NCBI GenBank assembly: GCA_052145115.1
Contig: JBKQPG010000077.1
Location: forward strand, 1-64,000
DNA: 64,000 bases
Source of the DNA: CAIVVT01 sp052145115
Lineage (GTDB): Bacteria > Acidobacteriota > Terriglobia > Bryobacterales > Bryobacteraceae
Direction: 5' to 3'
In this document: positions 41,024 to 49,087 of the stretch, piece after piece
Layout: each line of letters opens with the position of its first letter
Numbering within the stretch: position 1 is the stretch's first letter
Program-made: the position numbers and the translations under genes
Notes under the pieces: generated by a model
What the model saw: only the letters and a program-made list of their open reading frames with translations
What the model was told of the DNA's origin: nothing
The model's database searches: none

Positions 41024-41107
41024 ATGGACTACGTTATTGCCGGCGTTACGTCGGTTCTCCTGTTCGTCTACCTGATTTACGCGCTTTTGAAGCCGGAGCG
41101 CTTTTGA
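41024..41107 (+). CDS. kdpF: KdpF, small stabilising subunit of the K+-transporting ATPase
   Basis: 27 residues: MDYVIAGVTSVLLFVYLIYA then LLKPERF. The YALLKPERF ending is the KdpF signature. One membrane span. KdpF sits with KdpA in the KdpFABC complex and stabilises it. The start of kdpA follows 7 bp after the stop. Confidence 0.9.
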   Translation: MDYVIAGVTSVLLFVYLIYALLKPERF

Positions 41108-41114
41108 GGCACAT

Positions 41115-42929
41115 ATGACAACCAATGGCGTTTTGCAAATCACGGTGTTTTTCCTGTTGATCCTGGCGTTCGTGAAGCCCCTGGGGATTTACATAGCGCG
41201 CGTGTTCGCGGGTGAGAGGACCTTCCTGCAACCGGTGCTGGGCCCGCTCGAAAGGCTATGTTACCGGCTGGGCGGAGTCGACTCGAGCCTCGAACAGCGG
41301 TGGACGCAGTACACCGGCAGCCTGTTGGCTTTCAGCGTAATCAGCTTCCTGATCTTGTACGCATTGCAACGGCTGCAAGGGTTCCTGCCGCTGAATCCGA
41401 TGGGGTTCAGCACGGCGCACGCCATGAATGGCGCGACGGCAATGACGCCGGACCTGGCATTCAACACGGCGGCCAGTTTTCTGACCAACACGAATTGGCA
41501 GAACTACAGCGGTGAATCGACGCTCAGCTACCTGGTACAGATGGCGGGCCTGACGGTACAGAATTTCGTCTCGGCTGCTGTCGGCCTGGCCGTGGCGATC
41601 GCCGTAGTCCGGGGCTTCGCGCGGCACGAGGCCAAGACGTTGGGGAATTTCTGGGCCGACCTGGTGCGCGGCACGGTCTACGTGCTGCTGCCGCTGTCCC
41701 TTGCCGGCGCGCTCTTGTTGTCCTCCCAGGGTGTGATCCAGAACCTGAAGCCCTATACCACCGTGACCACCGTGGAAGGCGCGAAACAGGTGATCCCGCA
41801 AGGGCCAGTCGCGTCCCAGGAAGCGATCAAGGAACTGGGCACCAACGGCGGCGGATTCTTCAACGCCAATTCGGCGCACCCGTTCGAGAATCCGACCCCG
41901 CTCACCAACCTGTTCGAGATGTTCCTGCTGCTGGTCATTCCGGCCGCACTCACGTACACCTTCGGGAGGATGGTCGGAGACACGCGGCAGGGCTGGGCCA
42001 TTTTCGCCGCCTTCACCGTGATGTTCCTGATCGGCGTCTTCGTCTGTTATGGGTCCGAGCAGGCCGGCAATCCGATCCTCGAGCGGATGGGGCTTCATAC
42101 GGCGGCGACGGCCGGCCAGGCCGGCGGCAACATGGAAGGCAAGGAAGTGCGGTTCGGCATCACGAACTCCGTCTTGTTTGCCACGGTTACAACGGACACC
42201 AGTTGCGGTGCGGTGAACTCGATGCACGACAGCTTTACGCCGATCGCCGGACTGGTTCCCATGGTCAACATGATGACCGACATTGTCATTTTCGGCGGTG
42301 TCGGCGCCGGCCTGTACGGCATTCTGATTTACTGCATCCTCGCCGTTTTTATCGCCGGGCTGATGGTCGGACGGACACCCGAGTACCTGGGGAAAAAACT
42401 GCAGCAGAAAGAGGTGAAGATGGCGATGCTGGCGATCATCGCGACGTCAGCCAGCATTCTGCTTTTCAGCGCCATCAGTTCGGTGGCGCCTTTCGCCAAG
42501 AACGGATACTGGAACCCGCCCGGCGCAGCCATCGCCAACACGAACAACGGCGGCCCGCACGGGTTCAGCGAAATCCTGTATGCCTATGACAGCGCGACCG
42601 GCAACAACGGCAGCGCCTTTGCGGGCATCAATGGCAACACGCCGTGGTACAACCTGACGCTGGGCCTGGCGATGCTGATCGGCCGTTTCGTTTTCCTGAT
42701 TCCCATTCTGGCCGCCGCCGGCAGCCTGGCCGCGAAAAAGAAAATCCCAATCACGAGCGGTACCTTCCCGACACACGGCCCGCTGTTTGTCGGATTGCTG
42801 GTCGGCACGGTGATTATCATCGCCGCGTTGACCTATTTCCCGGCGGTCTCGCTGGGACCGATCGTGGAGCACTACCTGATGCATAGCGGCAAGCTCTTCT
42901 CCTTGATCCTGCTGCCGCTGGGGAGCTAA
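41115..42929 (+). CDS. kdpA: KdpA, potassium-channel-like subunit of the K+-transporting ATPase
   Basis: 604 residues, about ten membrane spans, inner membrane. KdpA hallmarks: LEQRWTQYTGSLLAFS, FNTAASFLTNTNWQNYSGE (first selectivity loop), ELGTNGGGFFNANSAHPFENP (second), VTTDTSCGAVNSMHD (third) and LYAYDSATGNNGSAFAG (fourth) supply the four filter loops with Gly residues. It is slightly longer than the E. coli protein (557). It binds K+ at the outer face and passes it to KdpB for ATP-driven import. Three bases separate it from kdpB. Confidence 0.97.
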   Translation: MTTNGVLQITVFFLLILAFVKPLGIYIARVFAGERTFLQPVLGPLERLCYRLGGVDSSLEQRWTQYTGSLLAFSVISFLILYALQRLQGFLPLNPMGFSTAHAMNGATAMTPDLAFNTAASFLTNTNWQNYSGESTLSYLVQMAGLTVQNFVSAAVGLAVAIAVVRGFARHEAKTLGNFWADLVRGTVYVLLPLSLAGALLLSSQGVIQNLKPYTTVTTVEGAKQVIPQGPVASQEAIKELGTNGGGFFNANSAHPFENPTPLTNLFEMFLLLVIPAALTYTFGRMVGDTRQGWAIFAAFTVMFLIGVFVCYGSEQAGNPILERMGLHTAATAGQAGGNMEGKEVRFGITNSVLFATVTTDTSCGAVNSMHDSFTPIAGLVPMVNMMTDIVIFGGVGAGLYGILIYCILAVFIAGLMVGRTPEYLGKKLQQKEVKMAMLAIIATSASILLFSAISSVAPFAKNGYWNPPGAAIANTNNGGPHGFSEILYAYDSATGNNGSAFAGINGNTPWYNLTLGLAMLIGRFVFLIPILAAAGSLAAKKKIPITSGTFPTHGPLFVGLLVGTVIIIAALTYFPAVSLGPIVEHYLMHSGKLFSLILLPLGS

Positions 42930-42931
42930 CC

Positions 42932-45058
42932 ATGCCGACAATGACACCCACACCGATCAACATACAAAAAGTCTCGGACGACGACCTGACGTCTCTTCTG
43001 CCCAAGAAGCTGGCGCATTCCCGGCCGCTGTTCGACCCCGAGATCGTCAGCCGGGCGATTAAGGCGTGTTTCGGCAAACTGAACCCCTTCACCCTGATGA
43101 AGAATCCGGTGATGTTCGTGGTGGAAGTCGGAGCGGCGCTGACGACGATATTTCTGGTGCGCGACATTTTCACCGGCGCCGGCGGCATTGGCTTCACGCT
43201 GCAGATCGCGCTGTGGCTGTGGTTCACGGTGCTGTTCGCGAACTTCGCGGAGGCGATGGCCGAGGCGCGCGGCAAGGCCCAGGCCGATTCGCTGCGCAAG
43301 ACCAAGACCGACGCCGTGGCCAAGCGCGTGGCCGGCGCAGGCACCGAGCACGTCGCGGCTTCGAATCTGCGCTCGGGTGACGTAGTGATCTGCGAGGCGG
43401 GCGACATCATTCCCGGCGACGGCGATGTGATCGACGGCATTGCGACGGTGGACGAATCCGTCATCACGGGCGAGAGCGCGCCGGTGATCCGCGAATCGGG
43501 CGGCGACCGGAGCGCCGTGACGGGCGGCACCAAGGTGCTTTCCGATCAGATTTACGTGCGCATCACCTCCAACCCGGGCGAGACTTTTCTGGACCGCATG
43601 ATCGCCCTGGTGGAGGGGGCCGAACGGCAAAAGACGCCCAACGAGATCGCGCTGAACATTCTGATCGCCGGCTTGACGCTGATCTTCCTGCTGGCCGTGG
43701 TGACCCTCCAGCCTTACGCCGCGTACAGCGTTTCCTCAGCCGGCGCCGGGAGCGTGCCGAGCGTGGCGGTGCTGGTGTCGCTTCTGGTGTGCCTGATTCC
43801 GACCACGATCGGCGGACTGCTGTCGGCGATCGGCATAGCGGGCATGGACCGCGTGATGCAGCACAATGTGCTGGCGATGAGCGGCAAGGCCGTGGAAGCC
43901 TCGGGCGATGTCAATACACTGTTGCTCGACAAAACCGGCACGATCACGATCGGCAACCGGCAGGCGGTGGAGTTCATCCCTGCCAGTGGCGTCTCGGAAG
44001 CCGAACTGGCCGATGCGGCACAGCTTTCGAGCCTGGCCGACGAGACGCCGGAAGGGCGTTCCGTGGTCGTGCTAGCCAAGGGCAAGTACGGGCTGCGGGG
44101 ACGCGAAGTGGCCAGCCACGAAGCGCATTTCATCCCGTTTTCGGCCTACACGCGCATGAGCGGGGTCGATATCGACGGCCGCCGCTTACGCAAGGGCGCG
44201 ACGCAGGCGATCAGGGCGTTTGTGCAGGAGCAGGGCGGCGCCGTGCCGCAGGACCTGGTCGAGATCTCTGAGCGCATCTCGCGGCAGGGCGGCACGCCGC
44301 TGGCGGTGGCCGACGGCGCGCGCGGGCTGGGCGTGATCCATCTGAAGGACGTCGTCAAGGGCGGCATGAAAGAGCGCCTCGGCCAGATGCGCGCGATGGG
44401 GATTCGCACGGTCATGATTACAGGCGACAACCCGCTGACGGCCGCCGCCATCGCCGCCGAGGCCGGCGTCGACGACTTTCTGGCGCAGGCCTCGCCGGCC
44501 GACAAGTTGAACTACATCAAAAAGGAACAAGCCGGAGGGCGGCTGGTGGCCATGACGGGCGACGGCACCAACGACGCGCCGGCACTGGCCCAGGCGGATG
44601 TGGGCCTGGCCATGAACACGGGCACCATGGCGGCCAAGGAAGCCGGCAACATGGTGGACCTCGATTCCAATCCGACCAAGCTGATCGAGGTGGTCGCCAT
44701 CGGCAAGCAGCTGCTGATCACGCGCGGGGCGCTGACCACGTTCTCCATCGCCAATGATGTGGCCAAGTACTTCGCCATCATTCCGGCGATGTTCATGGCG
44801 ACCTATCCGCTTCTGGGCAAGTTGAATATCATGGGGCTGCACACTCCCCAGAGCGCGGTCCTCTCGGCCGTGATTTTTAACGCGTTGATCATCATCGCAC
44901 TGGTGCCGCTGGCGCTGCGCGGCGTGAAATACCGGCCCACGAGCGCCGCCTCGCTGCTGCGCCGGAACCTGCTGGTCTATGGAGTGGGAGGCATCATCGT
45001 GCCGTTCCCCGGCATCTGGCTCATCGACCAGATCGTCCACCTGTTGCGGCTGGCATAA
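42932..45058 (+). CDS. kdpB: KdpB, P-type ATPase subunit of the K+ transporter
   Basis: 708 residues. Phosphorylation motif DKTGTIT with Asp333; actuator motif VITGESAPVIRES (the TGES dephosphorylation loop); nucleotide-domain residues FSAYTRMSGVD and RKGA; hinge MTGDGTNDAPALAQADVGLAM. KdpB-specific SIANDVAKYFAIIPAMF precedes the C-terminal spans. The Ser of TGES, which in E. coli KdpB is phosphorylated for inhibition at high K+ (Ser162), is kept. Intact and complete; catalyses ATP hydrolysis and carries K+ from KdpA to the cytosol. Confidence 0.97.
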   Translation: MPTMTPTPINIQKVSDDDLTSLLPKKLAHSRPLFDPEIVSRAIKACFGKLNPFTLMKNPVMFVVEVGAALTTIFLVRDIFTGAGGIGFTLQIALWLWFTVLFANFAEAMAEARGKAQADSLRKTKTDAVAKRVAGAGTEHVAASNLRSGDVVICEAGDIIPGDGDVIDGIATVDESVITGESAPVIRESGGDRSAVTGGTKVLSDQIYVRITSNPGETFLDRMIALVEGAERQKTPNEIALNILIAGLTLIFLLAVVTLQPYAAYSVSSAGAGSVPSVAVLVSLLVCLIPTTIGGLLSAIGIAGMDRVMQHNVLAMSGKAVEASGDVNTLLLDKTGTITIGNRQAVEFIPASGVSEAELADAAQLSSLADETPEGRSVVVLAKGKYGLRGREVASHEAHFIPFSAYTRMSGVDIDGRRLRKGATQAIRAFVQEQGGAVPQDLVEISERISRQGGTPLAVADGARGLGVIHLKDVVKGGMKERLGQMRAMGIRTVMITGDNPLTAAAIAAEAGVDDFLAQASPADKLNYIKKEQAGGRLVAMTGDGTNDAPALAQADVGLAMNTGTMAAKEAGNMVDLDSNPTKLIEVVAIGKQLLITRGALTTFSIANDVAKYFAIIPAMFMATYPLLGKLNIMGLHTPQSAVLSAVIFNALIIIALVPLALRGVKYRPTSAASLLRRNLLVYGVGGIIVPFPGIWLIDQIVHLLRLA

Positions 45059-45067
45059 GGAGGGAAT

Positions 45068-45655
45068 ATGTGGAAACAAATTCTGCCCGCGATTCGCATG
45101 ACGCTGGCGCTGACGGTTCTCACGGGTTTGCTGTATCCCGGCGTAGTGACGGGCCTGTGCCAGCTTCTGTTCCCGCAACCGGCGAACGGCAGTCTGATCA
45201 CGCAGAATGGCCGCGTCATCGGCTCGGCGCTGATCGGCCAGAACTTCACGCGTCCGGAGTACTTCCAGCCGCGGCCGTCTGCGGCGGGCAATGACGGCTA
45301 TGACCCGACCGCGTCGGGCGGATCCAACTACGGTCCCACGAATCAGAAGCTGATCGACCGGATCAAGGCCGCGGAGGAGAAATTCCGCAAGGAGAACCCC
45401 GGTTATCAAGGCGCCATCCCCTCCGACCTGCTGACCGCCAGCGCGAGCGGACTGGATCCGCACATCAGCCCGGCCGCCGCGGAGGCGCAAGCCGCGCGCG
45501 TGGCCTCGGCGCGCAACACGAGCGAAGCGCAGATCCGCGCGCTGATCGCGGCCGGCACCGAGGGGCGCGACCTGGGCCTGCTGGGCGAGCCAAGAGTGAA
45601 CGTGCTCAGGCTGAATCTGGCGTTGGACCGGCAGTTCGCCCTGGCGCGCCACTGA
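45068..45655 (+). CDS. kdpC: KdpC, chaperone-like subunit of the K+-transporting ATPase
   Basis: 195 residues, one N-terminal membrane span (IRMTLALTVLTGLLYPGVVTG) and a periplasmic domain. Signatures: NGSLITQNGRVIGSALIGQNF, PEYFQPRPSAAGNDGYDPTASGGSNYGPTN (in parts) and PSDLLTASASGLDPHISP, then QIRALI and LNLALD. AAGGAGG sits about 5-9 bp upstream of ATG 45068. It completes KdpFABC; an 87-bp gap leads to the first sensor protein gene. Confidence 0.96.
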   Translation: MWKQILPAIRMTLALTVLTGLLYPGVVTGLCQLLFPQPANGSLITQNGRVIGSALIGQNFTRPEYFQPRPSAAGNDGYDPTASGGSNYGPTNQKLIDRIKAAEEKFRKENPGYQGAIPSDLLTASASGLDPHISPAAAEAQAARVASARNTSEAQIRALIAAGTEGRDLGLLGEPRVNVLRLNLALDRQFALARH

Positions 45656-45742
45656 CCCGAGCCGGACTGCAATCCGGTCGCCCTCTCGCGGGCCATTTTG
45701 CGACGTTGCCGGAAGGCCCCACAATAGGGTTAGAGGCAACTG

Positions 45743-46867
45743 ATGCAAAGCGGCGAGCGAAAGCGGCCCTCACCGGAGGCGTTGCTGCGGATGGCGGAGG
45801 CGGAGGAGCGCTTCCACAAGCGCGGACGGCTGAAGGTGTTCCTGGGGTACGCCTCGGGGGTGGGCAAAACGCTGCGCATGCTCAACGAGGGGCGGCGGCG
45901 CAAGATGCGTGGCGAGGACGTGGTCGTCGGAGCGATTCAGGCCAGCCACTCCGACGAAGCGGCGCAGGGGCTCGCCGAATTCGAGACCATCCCGCTGCGC
46001 GGCGAGCCCGGGGCGCAATTCATCGATGTGCCGGCCATCCTGAAGCGGCATCCGGGTGTGTGCCTGATCGACGGGCTGGCGTTCGACAATCCACCCGCTG
46101 GCAAGCATCCGCACCGCTGGCAGGACGTGGAGGAGCTGCTGGCGCAGGGCATCTCGGTACTGACTTCGATCAACCTGCAGTTCGTCCAGGAGCGGCAGGA
46201 GCAGGTGGAAGCGATCCGCGGCCGGAAGGTCGCCGATTCGGTGCCCGAGGCGTTCCTGAAGACTGCTGACGAAATCGAGGTCGTGGACGCGCCGCCGGAA
46301 TACTGCGTGCTCCGAGCGACGCAGCGGGATGGGGAGCCGGGCGAAGACCCGGCGCTGCTGGAACGGCAGCTTTCCGAACTGCGCGAGATCGCGCTGGTGC
46401 TGGCTGCCGAGGTGGTGGACAAGCAGCTCGAGGAGTCGCTGCGCCGCGAAGGAATTCAGACGCTATATGGGACGCACGAACGCATCCTGGTGTGCGTCAC
46501 CCCGCGGTCGGATGCGTACACGATGATTCGACGCGGACGCCGGCAGGCCGACCGGTTCCACGGCGACATGTATGTGGTGCACGTCGAGCAGGAAGGACTC
46601 AACGCTGCTGATCAGGCGATGCTCGACCGGAACCTGGTGAACGCGCGCGAGGCCCGTGCCACGATCGAGATCCTGCACGGGGACGACCCGATCGCGGCGA
46701 TCCTGCAGTTCGCGCGCGAGCACGGCATCACACAGATCTTCGTCGGGCACAGCCAGCCGCGTGGCTGGCTGTCCAACCTGCGGCCCAATCCGCTGGAGCG
46801 GCTGATCCTCGACTCGGACGGCATGGACGTGCGGATCTTCCCCCACGGGGCGCAAGCGAATGGATAG
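45743..46867 (+). CDS. Stand-alone KdpD-type N-terminal sensor protein 1 (divergent)
   Basis: 374 residues equivalent to the cytosolic N-terminal half of KdpD, with no kinase or membrane spans. The KdpD domain has Walker A GYASGVGKT (35-43). Its Walker B region is altered: LIDGLAFDNPP (from 108) where KdpD has VDEFPHTN, and SINLQFVQ where KdpD has TMNIQHLE. A USP domain follows (about 240-370): RILVCVTPRSDAYTMIRRGRR and EHGITQIFVGHSQPRGWL. In KdpD this USP region can bind c-di-AMP in some species. Retained Walker A but lost acidic pair suggests nucleotide binding with little or no hydrolysis. Overlaps the next gene by 8 bp. Confidence 0.88.
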   Translation: MQSGERKRPSPEALLRMAEAEERFHKRGRLKVFLGYASGVGKTLRMLNEGRRRKMRGEDVVVGAIQASHSDEAAQGLAEFETIPLRGEPGAQFIDVPAILKRHPGVCLIDGLAFDNPPAGKHPHRWQDVEELLAQGISVLTSINLQFVQERQEQVEAIRGRKVADSVPEAFLKTADEIEVVDAPPEYCVLRATQRDGEPGEDPALLERQLSELREIALVLAAEVVDKQLEESLRREGIQTLYGTHERILVCVTPRSDAYTMIRRGRRQADRFHGDMYVVHVEQEGLNAADQAMLDRNLVNAREARATIEILHGDDPIAAILQFAREHGITQIFVGHSQPRGWLSNLRPNPLERLILDSDGMDVRIFPHGAQANG

Positions 46868-48005
46868 CGCGGAAGGCAAGCGCAAGGGGCGCCTTAAGAT
46901 TTTTCTGGGATACGCGGCGGGGGTCGGCAAAACGTACCAGATGCTGGTGGAGTCGCACAATCTGCTGGCCGAGGGCCACGACGTCGTGGTGGGCTACTTC
47001 GAATCTCACGGCCGCAAGGACACCATCGCACTGATGGACGGCCTGGAGCTGATCCCGCGCCGCGCGGTGGAGTACCGCGGGCACGCCTTCGAAGAGATGG
47101 ATACAGACGCGATCCTGCGGCGCGCGCCGGCCATTTGCGCCGTGGACGAGTTCCCCCATACGAATGTGCCGGGCGCCGAGCGTGGCAAGCGCTGGGAGGA
47201 CGTGATGGTGCTGCTGGATGCCGGCATCGACGTGTTGACGACAATGAACATCCAGCACCTGGAGAGCCTGAACAACCAGATGCAGGAAATCACCGGCATC
47301 CAGGTGCGGGAGACGATACCGGACTGGGTGGTGAAATGCGCCGACGAGGTGGTCCTGATCGATCTCCCGCCTCAGGCGCTGTTGAACCGGCTGCAGCGCG
47401 GGGTGGTGTATGGCCCCGAGAAGGCCCAGCGGGCGCTGGATAACTTCTTCAAGGAACCGACTCTGGCGGCGCTGCGCGAGATGGCGCTGCGGCAGACGGC
47501 GCACGAAGTGGACCTGCGGCACACCGACGCGATGGCGGCCCAAGCCGCGCTGGCTCCGAGCCCGGCGCCGAGCACAACGGCGGAAATACCGGAGGTCCAG
47601 GAGCGCATCCTGATTCACATCACCGAATCGACTGCGACGGCGAGCGCGATCCGGCGCGGGCGGCGGGTGGCGGATTACCTCAAAGCCGAATGCTTCGCGG
47701 TGTGCGTGGTGCAAGGCGGGCAACTGGAGGCGCTGCCGGCGGCGATGCGGGAGCCGATTGAGCAGCACCTCGAACTGGCCCGCCGGCTGCACATCGAGAC
47801 GCGCGTGCTGGAAGGCGAGGACGGCGCAGCGGCGGTGGTGGAGTTTGCGCGGCGCAACGGCGTAACCCAACTGCTGCTGGCGCGCCCCCCAAAGCACACC
47901 CTGCCTATCTTCAGACGGCGGCACGTCTCGATGCGGATCGTGGATCTCGCCAAGGACATGCAGGTCACGGTAGTGGCGGAACGCGGCCTCCCCACGCCGG
48001 CTTAG
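46860..48005 (+). CDS. Stand-alone KdpD-type N-terminal sensor protein 2 (canonical motifs)
   Basis: 381 residues, again only the KdpD plus USP sensor half. Walker A GYAAGVGKT (17-25), Walker B/signature CAVDEFPHTNVPGAE (Asp96, Glu97) and TTMNIQHLESLN are all canonical. The USP domain spans about 245-375 (RILIHITESTATASAIRRGRR, RNGVTQLLLARP). It starts inside the previous gene (8-bp overlap), so the two are co-translated and may form a heteromer. It ends the kdp operon. I infer that one or both dock on the truncated kinase encoded at 37151 to restore K+/turgor sensing. Confidence 0.9.
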   Translation: MDSAEGKRKGRLKIFLGYAAGVGKTYQMLVESHNLLAEGHDVVVGYFESHGRKDTIALMDGLELIPRRAVEYRGHAFEEMDTDAILRRAPAICAVDEFPHTNVPGAERGKRWEDVMVLLDAGIDVLTTMNIQHLESLNNQMQEITGIQVRETIPDWVVKCADEVVLIDLPPQALLNRLQRGVVYGPEKAQRALDNFFKEPTLAALREMALRQTAHEVDLRHTDAMAAQAALAPSPAPSTTAEIPEVQERILIHITESTATASAIRRGRRVADYLKAECFAVCVVQGGQLEALPAAMREPIEQHLELARRLHIETRVLEGEDGAAAVVEFARRNGVTQLLLARPPKHTLPIFRRRHVSMRIVDLAKDMQVTVVAERGLPTPA

Positions 48006-48148
48006 AAGATTGTTGAGAACTTCGGTTGCGGTGCGAGTTCGCGTGGCAGGGGACCGCAGCCGGGGCCGGAAGGTGAGAGCTGGAGCGTGGCGTGAGTGCA
48101 TCAGCGCGGATTCAACCTGGTATGCTCGCGATCGCGTAGAGTAGTGCC

Positions 48149-49018
48149 ATGAACCGTCGCCATTTCCTGTGCTTTTTTCCCTCGCTGGCCGCTGTCGGGG
48201 CGGATGCGCCCCGGAAGATCACGGTAGGGGCCCATCCGTGGGTGTATGCGGCGAAGCAGCCGAATTACGATCCCACGCCGGTGGCCGAACAGATCTTCCG
48301 CGAATTCGGCGCAGCGGGCATCGACGCCATCGAGCTGATGCACCAGATGCTATTGAAAGACGATTCGGTTTCCCGGATTGAAGAGCTTTCGAAGCGTTAC
48401 GCCCTGCCGGTGCTGGGCACGTCATGGGGCGCGAACATGTGGAAGCGCGAGGAGACGGACCAGATCGTGGCCCAGGGACGCACGCTGATCGGCCGCCTGG
48501 CCCAGGTGGGCGGGCGCACGCTGGGCATCAGCGTGGGCGACGCGGGACGAAAGAAGACCGAGGATGAATTCGACACCCAGGCCGGGGTGCTGCGCCAGAT
48601 CCAGAAAATGTGCGCCGATCACGGCGTGGTCCCGAACCTGCACAACCACATCTACGAAGTCCGCGACAACGAATACGATCTGAACGGCACGCTGGCGCGA
48701 TTGCCGGCCATCAAACTGGGCCCCGATCTCAACTGGTTGGTGCGGGCGAAAGTGGATCCCGTGGATTTCATCTGGCGGCATCGCGATCGCATGATCTTCG
48801 CCCACCTGCGTGACCAGAAAGCGGACGGCAGGTGGGTGGAGGCGATGGGCGAAGGCGATACGGATTTCGGCGCCATCGGCCGCATGCTTCACAAGATCGA
48901 CTTTGCGGGCGACCTGGTGATCGAACTGGCGCACGAACGCGATTTCGTGCCGACGCGTTCCTACGGCGCAAGCGTCCGCATCAGCCGGGAATATGTGCGC
49001 CGCGTGATGAACTACTGA
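48149..49018 (+). CDS. Exported sugar isomerase/epimerase-like TIM-barrel protein
   Basis: 289 residues. A twin-arginine-type start (MNRRHFLCFFPSLAAVGADA) suggests Tat export or a signal anchor, unlike the homologous-fold protein at 1935. The barrel carries likely metal ligands: Glu in GIDAIELMHQ, His in PNLHNHIYEV, Asp in LGPDLNWLV, His in IFAHLRDQK and Glu in VIELAHERDF. These match the xylose isomerase-like/AP-endonuclease-2 pattern. Periplasmic sugar modification, for example 3-keto sugar handling, is plausible given the DUF1080 protein elsewhere, but the substrate is unknown. Monocistronic. Confidence 0.75.
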   Translation: MNRRHFLCFFPSLAAVGADAPRKITVGAHPWVYAAKQPNYDPTPVAEQIFREFGAAGIDAIELMHQMLLKDDSVSRIEELSKRYALPVLGTSWGANMWKREETDQIVAQGRTLIGRLAQVGGRTLGISVGDAGRKKTEDEFDTQAGVLRQIQKMCADHGVVPNLHNHIYEVRDNEYDLNGTLARLPAIKLGPDLNWLVRAKVDPVDFIWRHRDRMIFAHLRDQKADGRWVEAMGEGDTDFGAIGRMLHKIDFAGDLVIELAHERDFVPTRSYGASVRISREYVRRVMNY

Positions 49019-49087
49019 AGGCCCGCTCAGCGCGCCGGTGGCCGGCTCGCTTTCCGCAGCGGTTCCGTCACGATATCTCCGGCGCCC

